Assembly: GCA_030603605.1 (NCBI GenBank) | Contig: JAUVXN010000019.1 | Span: forward strand, 1 to 17,326 | Direction: 5' to 3' | DNA: 17,326 nucleotides | Source: Dehalococcoidales bacterium | GTDB taxonomy: Bacteria > Chloroflexota > Dehalococcoidia > Dehalococcoidales > RBG-16-60-22 | Shown: piece after piece, positions 7,308 through 15,781 of the stretch | How the letters are laid out: every line of letters begins with the position of its first letter | How positions within the stretch are numbered: the first letter of the stretch is position 1 | The notes under the pieces: generated by a model | What the model was told of the DNA's origin: nothing | Database searches by the model: none | Seen by the model: the letters and a program-made list of their open reading frames with translations, nothing else | Translations under genes and position numbers: made by a program

Positions 7308-8973
7308 GATACAGAACTTTACTTTTTATTACAGTGGTGCGCAAAGGCGAGCCCTAAAGAACATAAATCTTGAGATTGAGGACGGGGAGTTTGTCCTTGT
7401 TACTGGTCCGTCAGCGGGGGGAAAATCGAGCCTATGCCGGTGCATCAATGGTTTAATTCCCCATTTCTATGGTGGAAAAGTGGCTGGAAGGGTGGAAGTG
7501 CAGGGGCTTAATACAGTGGAGCATTCCACCAAAGAGCTCGCCACCAAGGTAGGGATGATATTTCAGGACCCAGAGAACCAGCTGGTAACTCAGGATGTGG
7601 AGAGAGAAATCGCTTTTGGTTTAGAGAACCTTGCTTTTTCCAGAGACTTGATCGCCAAGCGGATTGAGGAATCGCTGGACACACTTGGCATCTCTGCCCT
7701 TCGTCACCGGCCACTACATGAACTATCCGGTGGCGAAAAACAAAAGGTTGCCATCGCTTCGGTTCTCGCCCTCCATCCTGAAATTTTAATGCTGGATGAG
7801 CCAACCTCGGAATTGGACCCCAAGAGTGCTGACGAAGTTCTTTCCATAGTACAGCGATTAAACGATGAACTGGGTATCAGTGTAATCTTGATTGAGCACC
7901 GACTGGACAGAGTAATCCAGCACACTGATAGGTTAATAGTGCTCGATGGGGGGAGAATTGTTGTTGATGGCAACACGAGACATGTTCTGCACAATAATTA
8001 CCAAGAAATCTCTGATGCCGGAATTGGTATGCCCCCGGTAATCAAGCTGGCTCACCAATTGGAGATAATGGGCGTCGCTCATAACGAGACACCCCTTACC
8101 GTTAAAGAGGGTAGAATTATGCTTCAGGGAATTTTCCAGAAAACCTCGGGGCAGTTTGGGCGAGATGATGAAAGGAGCGTCGGTAAACCGGGGATTCAGG
8201 TGGAAAAACTGTGGCACGTCTATCCTGACGGTCCTACTGCTTTGAAGAACGTAAGCTTGGTTATAGGTGAGGGAGAGTTCGTTGCCATTATGGGGCGAAA
8301 TGCCTCGGGAAAAACGACGCTGGTCAAGCATTTCAACAGTCTTTTGAAGCCCACTAAAGGCTCGGTGACGATTCAGGGGATTGATACTCGCAACGCTACC
8401 ATCGCCGAACTGGCGAGGCAAGTCGGCTTTGTTTTTCAGAATCCCAATGACCATCTCTTTGCCGATACCGTCGAGGAAGAGATAAGCTTTACTTTAAAGA
8501 GCTTAGGTTTGGAGAGTGGAGAAATAAGGTCGCGGATTGACGAAGTCTTAGAGAGGTTCAGGCTGGATAAATATGGAAGGCAGTACCCTCGTGCCTTAAG
8601 TGGCGGAGAAAAACAGCGGGTGGCTCTGGCATCGGTTTTAGCTGTTCAACCAAAGATTCTAATCTTGGACGAGCCAACCAGAGGAATGGAATACCGACTT
8701 AAGGCGGAATTAATGAACTTCCTGCAAGAATACGCCGCTCAGGGAAACACAGTAATCCTGGTTACCCATGATGTAGAAACGGTAGCTGAGTACGCTGATA
8801 GAGTCATCTTATTGGGTGAGGGTAGAGTTGTTGTGGATGGGGGCAAGAGAAATGTGCTCTCACAGGCGTTGCTCTTTTCGCCTCAAATTAATCGCCTGGT
8901 CCAGGCATTTGCGAGATATGGTGTGCCCGACGATATATTAACCGTTGATGAGGTCTTGCACCTATTGAAATGA
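7300..8973 (+). CDS. ecfA: ECF transporter ATPase, two ABC domains fused in one chain
   Basis: The 557-residue protein holds two complete ABC ATPase domains, replacing the usual separate EcfA and EcfA' pair. Domain 1: Walker A GPSAGGKSS (36-44), Q-loop Q89, signature LSGGEKQ (142-148), Walker B ILMLDE (162-167), switch His H200. Domain 2: Walker A GRNASGKTT (332-340), Q-loop Q380, signature LSGGEKQ (433-439), Walker B ILILDE (453-458), switch His H490. A linker of about 60 residues (235-298) joins them. All catalytic residues are present in both halves. The D-loop of domain 1 is the normal SELDPKS, but in domain 2 it reads RGMEYR, with Glu in place of Asp. The start is TTG at 7300, inside the end of ecfT, with AGAGGA upstream (about 7288-7293). 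It corresponds to CbrU in the corrinoid-type naming. Confidence 0.93.
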   Translation: MIKIQNFTFYYSGAQRRALKNINLEIEDGEFVLVTGPSAGGKSSLCRCINGLIPHFYGGKVAGRVEVQGLNTVEHSTKELATKVGMIFQDPENQLVTQDVEREIAFGLENLAFSRDLIAKRIEESLDTLGISALRHRPLHELSGGEKQKVAIASVLALHPEILMLDEPTSELDPKSADEVLSIVQRLNDELGISVILIEHRLDRVIQHTDRLIVLDGGRIVVDGNTRHVLHNNYQEISDAGIGMPPVIKLAHQLEIMGVAHNETPLTVKEGRIMLQGIFQKTSGQFGRDDERSVGKPGIQVEKLWHVYPDGPTALKNVSLVIGEGEFVAIMGRNASGKTTLVKHFNSLLKPTKGSVTIQGIDTRNATIAELARQVGFVFQNPNDHLFADTVEEEISFTLKSLGLESGEIRSRIDEVLERFRLDKYGRQYPRALSGGEKQRVALASVLAVQPKILILDEPTRGMEYRLKAELMNFLQEYAAQGNTVILVTHDVETVAEYADRVILLGEGRVVVDGGKRNVLSQALLFSPQINRLVQAFARYGVPDDILTVDEVLHLLK

Positions 8974-9668
8974 GAAAGAGTTACTTTTTCCTAGCACTTA
9001 TACTAGTCACCGGTATTGCTGCTTTTGTGGCTCCCTTGTTTCCGCGGGCACCAATGGAGTTTTTCCTGAACTGGGGAGTGACTGCAACCACAGTGGTTAT
9101 CCTAGCCATCCTTGCCTTCTTCTTCGAGTTTGAGGCTACAGCTATGAGTTCAAAGGAGATTGCCTTAATTGCCATGCTGGGGACCATATCGGCGGTATCA
9201 AGGGTTCCTTTCGCGATGATACCCAGCGTTCAGCCGTGCACCTACATAATTATTTGTTCCGGGTATGTATTTGGACCGGTAGCCGGATTTATGGTTGGGG
9301 CGATAACAGCCCTTGTCTCCAACTTTTTTCTTGGCCAAGGGCCGTGGACACTATATCAGATGTTCGCCTGGGGTCTAGCCGGTGTTTCTGCCGCCTACCT
9401 CAGGCGCTTTGATCCGGGTAAAACATCGTTAATTATATTCGGTGCTATCTGGGGTTACCTTTACGGCTGGATAATGAACACCTGGTTCTGGGCTTCTTTT
9501 ATTTATCCTCTCACCTTCAGGACTTTTCTCACCTATCAACTTACCAGCATCTGGTTTGATACTTTTCATGCTTTAGGCAATGCCGTTTTCCTGGGGGCCT
9601 TCGGGACAAAGACCATATCGATATTGCAAAGATTTAAAATGCGATTCTCTATCGAATACTCTCCCTGA
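8970..9668 (+). CDS. cbrT: ECF transporter substrate-binding component, CbrT-like (predicted corrinoid)
   Basis: The S component binds the vitamin in the membrane and defines specificity. The 232-residue protein begins with two hydrophobic segments (5-23, 34-52), then a six-helix core from about 62. Core motifs are AVSRVPFAMIPSVQP (75-89), GYVFGPVAGFMVG (98-110) and SNFFLGQGPWTLYQMFAWG (117-135). As I know the families, this last motif marks the S components annotated as CbrT for predicted cobalamin uptake. The ATG overlaps the stop of ecfA (ATGA). It is the last gene of the operon. The fold and ECF role are firm; the substrate rests on family recognition plus the DUF4430 neighbours. Other cobamides or precursors such as cobinamide are also possible. 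Confidence 0.8.
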   Translation: MRKSYFFLALILVTGIAAFVAPLFPRAPMEFFLNWGVTATTVVILAILAFFFEFEATAMSSKEIALIAMLGTISAVSRVPFAMIPSVQPCTYIIICSGYVFGPVAGFMVGAITALVSNFFLGQGPWTLYQMFAWGLAGVSAAYLRRFDPGKTSLIIFGAIWGYLYGWIMNTWFWASFIYPLTFRTFLTYQLTSIWFDTFHALGNAVFLGAFGTKTISILQRFKMRFSIEYSP

Positions 9669-9766
9669 TGCCGGACACTCGGTATGATTCATCGTTTACT
9701 GGAATAATCCTTGTAGCGTACCGCACTAAGAGCTTGAATTGTTTGATTGGATAACAATTGTCCATA

Positions 9767-9798
9767 TTGTCACATACCACAGCGCTTGAATGTGACAA
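9767..9798. repeat. Inverted repeat after the uptake operon
   Basis: TTGTCACAT (9767-9775) and ATGTGACAA (9790-9798) are perfect 9-base arms with a 14-base spacer, about 100 bases past the stop of the S-component gene. No T run follows on either strand, so it is either a weak terminator or RNA-stabilising hairpin for the operon, or a protein site. Confidence 0.45.
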
Positions 9799-9826
9799 AA
9801 TTGCATTTTGTTCAATCGGTAATTAA

Positions 9827-9861
9827 GAGGCTGGGTATCCCCAATTAGATTACCCAGCCTC
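9827..9861 (-). terminator. Hairpin downstream of the DUF5679 gene, possibly two-way terminator
   Basis: GAGGCTGGGTA (9827-9837) pairs perfectly with TACCCAGCCTC (9851-9861) over 11 bp, with a 13-base loop. It lies between two converging genes, 32 bases past the stop of the minus-strand mini-gene. The T run is poor on both sides, so termination is likely but not certain. Confidence 0.6.
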
Positions 9862-9892
9862 TCCATCAAATACTATACTCGCAGTATCGGCC

Positions 9893-10033
9893 TTAAGCCT
9901 TTCCGATCCTGAACATCTTGGTCCCACATGTAGGGCATACACCCTGGGTTGCAGGCCTGCCATTCTTCATAGTGATGGACTTGGGATCCTTCATCTCCTT
10001 CTTGGAACGACATTTCATACAATATGCTTGCAT
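9893..10033 (-). CDS. Small zinc-ribbon protein, DUF5679 family
   Basis: The 46-residue product begins MQAYCMKCRSKKEM, continues with a DPKSITMKNGRPATQGVCP stretch, and ends CGTKMFRIGKA. Two CxxC knuckles (C5/C8 and C33/C36) would bind one zinc. Length and sequence match the DUF5679 family as I know it from Chloroflexota and other bacteria; its function is not known to me. The ATG is preceded at 7 bases by a very strong AGGGGAGG. A promoter lies just upstream and a hairpin terminator just downstream, so it is a single-gene unit. It faces the end of the uptake operon and probably has no link with it. Confidence 0.9.
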   Translation of the reverse strand: MQAYCMKCRSKKEMKDPKSITMKNGRPATQGVCPTCGTKMFRIGKA

Positions 10034-10419
10034 TGGTTAACCTCCCCTTTCGGATTTATTGTGAACAATAGACTATTATTTACCCCAATGTCAATGTCCT
10101 CCGTCAATTGGACATTCTGACGTTTTGTGCGATAGAAACTTAAAGCTTGAGGCTTTTCTAACACCTCGCCGTCACCATATAAGGCTCCCAACCAATACCC
10201 TATCCAAGTGGAAAATTGTTCATGAGGGAATAGCTAATTACTCCACTATAGCCATGAGTTTCCCCTGCCTCCGCGCACTAGCCACTGCGCTGGGTGATAT
10301 TTTTTAAGTTTCTACTTGCGGTTCTGACCTCTCGATAACTCAGAAGCTGAATTATGCGTCAGTCAGTTTCCTTGCCAAGCAAGTGTTTCCCGTTGTACAT
10401 CTATGAGTACTTACTCATC
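10034..10419. other. Intergenic stretch between the DUF5679 gene and purQ
   Basis: Besides the DUF5679 promoter (10057-10094), I find no gene or RNA here. A 60-codon open frame (10125-10307, plus) has no ribosome site and no recognisable product. A 16-bp near-perfect palindrome, ATGAGTA-2-TACTCAT (10403-10418), lies directly after the purQ stop but is not followed by a T run on the minus strand. A weaker inverted repeat (TTCTGA/TCAGAA) lies near 10321-10345. Confidence 0.6.
10057..10094 (-). promoter_or_regulatory. Promoter of the DUF5679 gene with a palindrome over the -10 box
   Basis: On the minus strand, TTGACA (10094-10089) and TATTGT (10070-10065) are separated by 18 bases, giving a start near 10058 and a leader of about 25 nt. 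The -10 box is the left arm of a perfect palindrome, TATTGT-2-ACAATA (10057-10070), which could be an operator. Confidence 0.5.
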
Positions 10420-11190
10420 TCAGATGGTTTTTGCCCATTCAACAGCATTGATAAAAATCTGCAAGCCGTCTCCATAGTCCCTTAGAGGCTCTCTAGCCCA
10501 CTTGGGATGCTGCGTCCAGCGGACAAAACGTTCAGGATGCGGCATTAAGCCGAAGACACGCCCAGAAACATCACATATGCCAGCTATATTACCAAACGAG
10601 CCGTTCGGGTTATAAGGATACCCAGCTAGAATGTCTCCTTTCTCGTCAGTGTAGTATAGGACTACATTTAGCTTCTCTGTTACCCCGGGTTCAGCTAAGA
10701 CCTTACCCTCTCCGTGGGCAACAGGGAGATACATATTGCTTATACCTTGGGTGAATATGCAGGGAGTCGTCTCGTTGACCTGTAGATAGACCCAACGGCA
10801 CTCAAACTTTCCAGAATCATTCGCGGCTAGGGTTACTAATTGGCGGGTTTCATCCCTGCATCCAGGTAAGATTCCGGCTTTCAGTAGAACCTGGAAACCA
10901 TTGCAGATTCCCAAGATGAGCCTTCCGTCATCAACAAACCTTTGAATAGCCTCTCCAAGCTTTAGCCTCAGTTCATTGGCCAAGATTTTCCCGGCTGAAA
11001 TATCATCACCGTAGGTAAAACCCCCGGGTATAACCATTATTTGGTAATTCGAAAGCGGCTTTTCTCGGCGTACGAGTTCATTAATATGTGCGGATTCCAC
11101 TATTGAGCCAGCCTGTTCAAAGGCAAACACTGTTTCCATATCACAGTTTGTTCCAGGGGCGCGTAATATCAGTGTCTTTACCCTAGCCAT
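10420..11190 (-). CDS. purQ: Phosphoribosylformylglycinamidine synthase, glutaminase subunit
   Basis: PurQ hydrolyses glutamine and passes ammonia to PurL for the step FGAR to FGAM in purine synthesis, in the cytoplasm. The 256-residue protein is a class I glutamine amidotransferase with the nucleophile C96 in LGICNGFQ (93-100) and the H218/E220 pair in MPHPERF (216-222). The N-terminus shows PGTNCD (12-17) and PGGFTYGDD (55-63), typical of PurQ. It is longer than the roughly 227-residue Bacillus type and more like the longer form common in archaea and Chloroflexota. It starts 12 bases after the purL stop, so the two are co-transcribed. The start is ATG at 11190. Confidence 0.96.
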   Translation of the reverse strand: MARVKTLILRAPGTNCDMETVFAFEQAGSIVESAHINELVRREKPLSNYQIMVIPGGFTYGDDISAGKILANELRLKLGEAIQRFVDDGRLILGICNGFQVLLKAGILPGCRDETRQLVTLAANDSGKFECRWVYLQVNETTPCIFTQGISNMYLPVAHGEGKVLAEPGVTEKLNVVLYYTDEKGDILAGYPYNPNGSFGNIAGICDVSGRVFGLMPHPERFVRWTQHPKWAREPLRDYGDGLQIFINAVEWAKTI

Positions 11191-11202
11191 TAACTCAATG
11201 TC

Positions 11203-14052
11203 CTACCATCGGAGTGGTTTCTGCCAAGCCTCTTTTAGTTCGGCAAGAGGTGCTGAAAGCACCTTCTTGCCTGTAAAGCCATATACCTCTAACCTTTGTT
11301 TATTTGTAACCCAACCAATAGCAGCAAAATCGACTCCGGTCATCATATTCTCGAACTGGGCCTTATGTTTTGGAGCCACCTCTACTAAGAAACGAGTGTT
11401 AGATTCAGAGAATAACACGCTATCATCTCGATTTATCGGTTCGCCCAGTGGGACTTGCTTCAGATAAATTTTCATTCCAAGCCCTGCAGCGAAGGCCATC
11501 TCAGCAGCGGCTACGCCGATGCCGCCTTCACTGCAATCATGGCAAGCTTGGACTAGGCCATTCTCCGTAGCGACACTAAGGGCATTCATAAGCTCCTTTC
11601 CCTTCCTGGGGTTTACCCTGGGTACATTGTTGCCTATATAGCCGTGAATGCTGTAGTAGTGCGAACCACCGAGCTCATTCCACGTGGTACCGACAATATA
11701 GAGCAGGTCGCCCTCCTGCTTGCAGTCCATAGAAACTGCTCTGTTTACATTTTCAATCACTGCCACCGCAGAGATAAGAAGCGTAGGTGGAATACAGACG
11801 CTCTCTTTTCCATTATCATACTCATTGTACAGGCTATCCTTGCCAGAGATAAAAGGGGTTTCGTACGCAATTGCTATGTCGTAGCACGCTTGCGCCGCTC
11901 GCACTAAGCCACCCAGCCTGTCAGGCTTGTCTGGATTGCCCCAACAAAAGTTGTCCAGCAACGCTACCTTTCGGAGGCTACCTCCAACGGCAATAATCTG
12001 CCTCAATGCTTCATCTATGGCAGAGGCGGCCATCCAGTAAGGGTCGATGCCCCCATATTTGGGGTTGATGCCATTAGAAACGATAACACCCATGTCTGAA
12101 TCAAGTATTGGTCTGGCAATAGCCGCATCGCTGGGACCGTCATTGTTTGCCCCTGCCAGGGGTTTGAGGACACTACCACCTTGTACCTCGTGGTCGTATT
12201 GGCGTATCACCCATTCCTTGGAGCAAATATTCCACGAGCCCAGGATTCGGAGTAAATCCTCCCGCAGGTCGTGGGGCTGGGAAAAGTCCGGCTCGGCATA
12301 TTGCGGTGGCTCCCAAACCGCTTCTCGCTCGGGCTGAGGCAAACCATTATGCAGGAATTCCATATCAAGATCGCACACGGGGTTTCCGTCATAGAAAAGC
12401 TGGAGCCGTCGGTTACCGGTGGACTCGCCGATGACCGTAGCTTCTACATCTTCACTCTGGAAAAGGGCAATCAACTCATCAACGGTGCTTGGCGGGGCAG
12501 CCAGCAACATTCGCTCCTGTGATTCAGATAACCACATCTCTGTATATGAGAGTCCTGAATACTTCAAAGGGACTCGTTCCAGGTAGACGCGTACCCCCGT
12601 TTTAGCAGCCATTTCACCCACTGCTGATGAAAGTCCACCACCACCACAATCGGTGATTCGCCGATATAGTCCTCGGTCCCGTGCCTTAATGAGAACGTCA
12701 ATCAGCTTTTTCTCCATGATGGGATTACCTATTTGAACAGAACTGGAAGAAATAATCTCAGAATCTTTGGTAAGCTCTGCTGAAGCAAAAGTAGCGCCAT
12801 GAATTCCGTCACGCCCAGTTCTACCTCCCACCAGAACGACCAAATCCCCTGGTTCCTGCTGGCGTATTTGACTCATGCTCGTGGGTAACAATCCTACTGT
12901 TCCGCAGAAGACCAGCGGGTTTCCTACATATCGTTCGTCGAAGAGTATCGCTCCATTAAGTGTGGGAATGCCGAGGCGGTTTGCATAGTCGGCCACTCCG
13001 GCACGAACACCTCTGAAAATGCGGCGGGGATGTAGAACTCCCCTGGGGAGTCTCTCGTAAGGGAAATCAGGTGGCCCAAAGCAGAACACATCAGTGTTCA
13101 TGATAGGCTTGGCTCCTAGCCCTGTTCCTAGGGAATCGCGAATGACACCACCTATCCCTGTTGCGGCTCCTCCATAGGGCTCCAATGCTGATGGGTGATT
13201 GTGTGTTTCTACCTTAAAACAAATTGCATAGCGACCATCGAAATCGATAACTCCTGAATTGTCCCGAAAGACGGAAAGACACCACGGCTTTTTCAATTCC
13301 TCGGTGACTCTCATGATGGTACTTTTGAGTAGATTGTCGATAGTAAGTTGACCGAGCCTGATTTTACTCTTAAAGGTCTTATGTACGCAGTGCTCAGACC
13401 AGGTTTGCGCTAAGGTTTCAAGCTCGACATTGGTTGGATTACGGCCTAGTTTAGAGAAGTGATCCTGGATCTGTTTCATCTCGTTTAAATTCAGCCAGAG
13501 CCTGTCTTTGCTCACTTCCATTAGTTCGTTATCGTCCATATTTAGCAAATCTACAGTATTTAGGGTGAACTCGTATCTCGTGGATGGAACAGAAATCGCC
13601 TCACGCTTGGTGACGGCATGCTGGATAACGCTATTAACCAACAGCTTGTCACAGATAGACTGAAAAGCCTCGTCCGAGAGCTCACCCCATAGCAGGTATC
13701 TCTTGGCGGTTCTTACCGACTCGACGGTGGTTATACCGAGGTCACGGATTCCCTTCCTAACACTCTCCTCTACGGGGTCCATCACACCGGGATTGTAGGC
13801 GACTTCAATGAGATGAGAGCCTTGGGGTGGGGGCACTTCGTTATAGGAATACTCTTCAACTACAGGGTCAGCCAGAAGTTCTTTGCAGATTCTTCTTACC
13901 TCAGTTTTTTCCAGGTTCCCCTCCAGAAGATATATGTCGCTGACTCGAACCTTTTTTACAGTTGTAATGCCGAGGTCACCTATATCTTTTTGCAATGCTT
14001 CCCCTCTGGGACCTCGGAAACCATCCTTCATAGAGATTTCAACTCGAAACAA
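11203..14052 (-). CDS. purL: Phosphoribosylformylglycinamidine synthase, synthetase subunit with two PurS-like domains
   Basis: PurL makes FGAM from FGAR, ATP and ammonia supplied by PurQ. At 949 residues it lies between the small PurL (about 740) and the large one (about 1300). The N-terminus holds two PurS-like repeats, residues 1-72 and 79-150, both containing DLGITTVxxVR; in small-PurL organisms PurS is a separate protein. The synthetase core follows: WSEHCVHKTF (218-227), VETHNHPSALEPYGGAATG (281-299) and GGRTGRDGIHGATFAS (409-424), then a second half with SGKDSLYNEY. No PurQ domain is fused; purQ follows directly. The start is TTG at 14052: it opens the first PurS strand (FRVEISMK) and has a GGGAG ribosome site 5 bases upstream, while the next ATG would remove that strand. 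Confidence 0.95.
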   Translation of the reverse strand: MFRVEISMKDGFRGPRGEALQKDIGDLGITTVKKVRVSDIYLLEGNLEKTEVRRICKELLADPVVEEYSYNEVPPPQGSHLIEVAYNPGVMDPVEESVRKGIRDLGITTVESVRTAKRYLLWGELSDEAFQSICDKLLVNSVIQHAVTKREAISVPSTRYEFTLNTVDLLNMDDNELMEVSKDRLWLNLNEMKQIQDHFSKLGRNPTNVELETLAQTWSEHCVHKTFKSKIRLGQLTIDNLLKSTIMRVTEELKKPWCLSVFRDNSGVIDFDGRYAICFKVETHNHPSALEPYGGAATGIGGVIRDSLGTGLGAKPIMNTDVFCFGPPDFPYERLPRGVLHPRRIFRGVRAGVADYANRLGIPTLNGAILFDERYVGNPLVFCGTVGLLPTSMSQIRQQEPGDLVVLVGGRTGRDGIHGATFASAELTKDSEIISSSSVQIGNPIMEKKLIDVLIKARDRGLYRRITDCGGGGLSSAVGEMAAKTGVRVYLERVPLKYSGLSYTEMWLSESQERMLLAAPPSTVDELIALFQSEDVEATVIGESTGNRRLQLFYDGNPVCDLDMEFLHNGLPQPEREAVWEPPQYAEPDFSQPHDLREDLLRILGSWNICSKEWVIRQYDHEVQGGSVLKPLAGANNDGPSDAAIARPILDSDMGVIVSNGINPKYGGIDPYWMAASAIDEALRQIIAVGGSLRKVALLDNFCWGNPDKPDRLGGLVRAAQACYDIAIAYETPFISGKDSLYNEYDNGKESVCIPPTLLISAVAVIENVNRAVSMDCKQEGDLLYIVGTTWNELGGSHYYSIHGYIGNNVPRVNPRKGKELMNALSVATENGLVQACHDCSEGGIGVAAAEMAFAAGLGMKIYLKQVPLGEPINRDDSVLFSESNTRFLVEVAPKHKAQFENMMTGVDFAAIGWVTNKQRLEVYGFTGKKVLSAPLAELKEAWQKPLRW

Positions 14053-14143
14053 CAGATGCTCCCTTCTATATCTACCCTTTTAATGTGTTACCATCCCTTA
14101 CTCTTAATTCTTATTTACTCTGGTCGCTAAACATCATCATATG

Positions 14144-14923
14144 TCAATAATGCATTCGTACCTTTATATCGTGATTACAAAGATACTCTTTCAATTGCCG
14201 GCATGTATATTTACCGTAATGAAGAATAGAAGCAACGATAGCCCCATCCGCATGTCCCTCAGTAAACGCTTCATATAGATGCTCCGGTCTTCCCGCTCCA
14301 CCCGAAGCGATTACAGGAATTCCGACCGCATCGGCAATCATCCGGGTGAGCTTCAATTCATATCCTTCTCTCGTTCCATCCTTGTCAATTGAATTAACCA
14401 CCAGTTCGCCGGCGCCTAGTTCTTCACCTGACTTGGCCCATTGAAGCGCATCAATTCCTGTAGGGGTAGTACCATCATTTATCACAATCTCATAGCCAGA
14501 GGGAATCTTTCGGGTTTTACCAGTCCTTCTGACGTCCATCGAAAGAATTGTGCTTTGTGAGCCAATAGCGCAGGCAATCTCGGATATGAGTTCCCTTCGT
14601 TTTACTGCTGCGGTATTGATATTCACCTTCTCTGCTCCTGCCATTCTCAATCTTGTTGCATCTTCTACGGAACGAATACCCCCACCAACAGAGAAAGGGA
14701 TGAATACCTGCGAAGCTACTTTCTCAACAAATTCGATCACGATTTCACGATTTTCTCTAGACGCAGTTATGTCGTAGAAGACAAGCTCATCAATTCCATC
14801 CTTGTAATACTGGCGAGCTTTCTCAATGGGGTCCCCAATGTCTACCGTCTCGACGAACTTCACGCTCTTGGCGAGCTTGCCGCTACGGACATCCAAACAG
14901 GCAATTAGTCTCTTGCTGAGCAC
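14144..14923 (-). CDS. hisF: Imidazole glycerol phosphate synthase, cyclase subunit
   Basis: HisF uses ammonia from HisH to convert PRFAR into imidazole glycerol phosphate and AICAR, in histidine synthesis. The 259-residue protein is a (beta/alpha)8 barrel with the catalytic pair D11 (ACLDVRSG) and D130 (SMDVRR), K19, the phosphate loops SVGGGIR (78-84) and ASGGAG, and NINTAAV (101-107). Length is normal. The start is GTG at 14923, preceded by GGAGGG and lying two bases after the hisH stop, so translation is coupled to hisH. Paralogs used for surface-sugar amidination exist in some bacteria, but the pairing with a complete HisH and the canonical residues favour the histidine enzyme. Confidence 0.94.
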   Translation of the reverse strand: MLSKRLIACLDVRSGKLAKSVKFVETVDIGDPIEKARQYYKDGIDELVFYDITASRENREIVIEFVEKVASQVFIPFSVGGGIRSVEDATRLRMAGAEKVNINTAAVKRRELISEIACAIGSQSTILSMDVRRTGKTRKIPSGYEIVINDGTTPTGIDALQWAKSGEELGAGELVVNSIDKDGTREGYELKLTRMIADAVGIPVIASGGAGRPEHLYEAFTEGHADGAIVASILHYGKYTCRQLKEYLCNHDIKVRMHY

Positions 14924-14925
14924 GA

Positions 14926-15573
14926 CTATTGCCCTCCCCCCTCAACTGATTTGTCTGGAATCACGCCATCCCACTTTGCGAAACGTTCAAGCAATTGAAG
15001 CCCCAAGGGGCCACTTTTCTCGGGATGGAACTGCGTGGCAAACAAGTTCCTGCATCCGAGTGCACTCGGAAAGTGTTTTTCATATTCGGAGACTGCAAAG
15101 ATATTCGCTTCTTCAGCAGGCTGCGGATAGAACGAGTGGGCAAAATAGAACTCATCTCCTTCCTTTATGCCATCGAGCAACGGGTGGGACTGAACCACCT
15201 CTACTTTATTCCACCCCATATGTGGGATCTTGTGTAACTTGTCCTGTAATCTAAACCGAAGAGCTTTTCCCGGAACAAGGCCAAGGCACGTCTGATCACC
15301 TTCCTCGGAACTATCAAGAATGATCTGTGCGCCGAGGCATATCCCCAGGATGGGGATTCCATTCTCAAAGGCCTGCCTTAAAGCTATATCTAGCCCCATT
15401 TCCCTCATATAGTCCATAGCACTCACTGCGGCTCCAATTCCTGGGAAGATTATCCTTTTGGCCCTTATGATATTCGTCGGTTCACTTGTTGGCATAGAGC
15501 AAACGCCGATCTCTCCACAAGCCCTCTGCACGCTTCGTACATTACCCGCATTGTAGTCAATAATTACAATCAT
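14926..15573 (-). CDS. hisH: Imidazole glycerol phosphate synthase, glutaminase subunit
   Basis: HisH hydrolyses glutamine and channels ammonia through the HisF barrel. The 215-residue protein is a class I glutamine amidotransferase with nucleophile C79 in LGICLGAQ (76-83) and H183/E185 in FHPEKSG (182-188). It also has the PGIGA loop (44-48) and PHMGWN (117-122), which are specific to HisH. The ATG at 15573 opens the first strand ([11 protein letters not shown]); the ribosome site is weak (AGGCG). It is the first gene of the minus-strand block hisH-hisF-purL-purQ; no other his genes are visible. Confidence 0.95.
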   Translation of the reverse strand: MIVIIDYNAGNVRSVQRACGEIGVCSMPTSEPTNIIRAKRIIFPGIGAAVSAMDYMREMGLDIALRQAFENGIPILGICLGAQIILDSSEEGDQTCLGLVPGKALRFRLQDKLHKIPHMGWNKVEVVQSHPLLDGIKEGDEFYFAHSFYPQPAEEANIFAVSEYEKHFPSALGCRNLFATQFHPEKSGPLGLQLLERFAKWDGVIPDKSVEGGGQ

Positions 15574-15752
15574 TTATTCGCCTAGTGTTTCAGTTATGTT
15601 TCGGGGAGGCTGTTCTGATTTCCGCACATTCGTTGCGTATGCCAGGCACAACAAGACAAATCGGTCAGGACTAGCCTTATGCTGTTTTCGCCGATTCTCT
15701 TATCTAGCCCCATCCTAATAGCGTTTCTTGGTATTGATTGTTATCTTATCTG

Positions 15753-15781
15753 ATTATACCGCCCGCGGAGGAGGGGAGTAA
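15753..15781 (-). promoter_or_regulatory. Possible promoter of the hisH-hisF-purL-purQ block
   Basis: On the minus strand a perfect TATAAT covers 15758-15753. The -35 position (15781-15776) reads TTACTC, a poor match. If used, it would give a leader of about 170 nt before hisH. Confidence 0.3.

Noticed and set aside
10125..10307. 60-codon open frame on the plus strand
   Set aside because: No ribosome site, no recognisable domain, and it overlaps the upstream region of the minus-strand mini-gene; judged to be chance.
14144..14923. HisF as a surface-sugar amidotransferase paralog
   Set aside because: D11, K19 and D130 and the phosphate loops are standard, and a standard HisH is coupled to it; no sugar-modification genes lie nearby.
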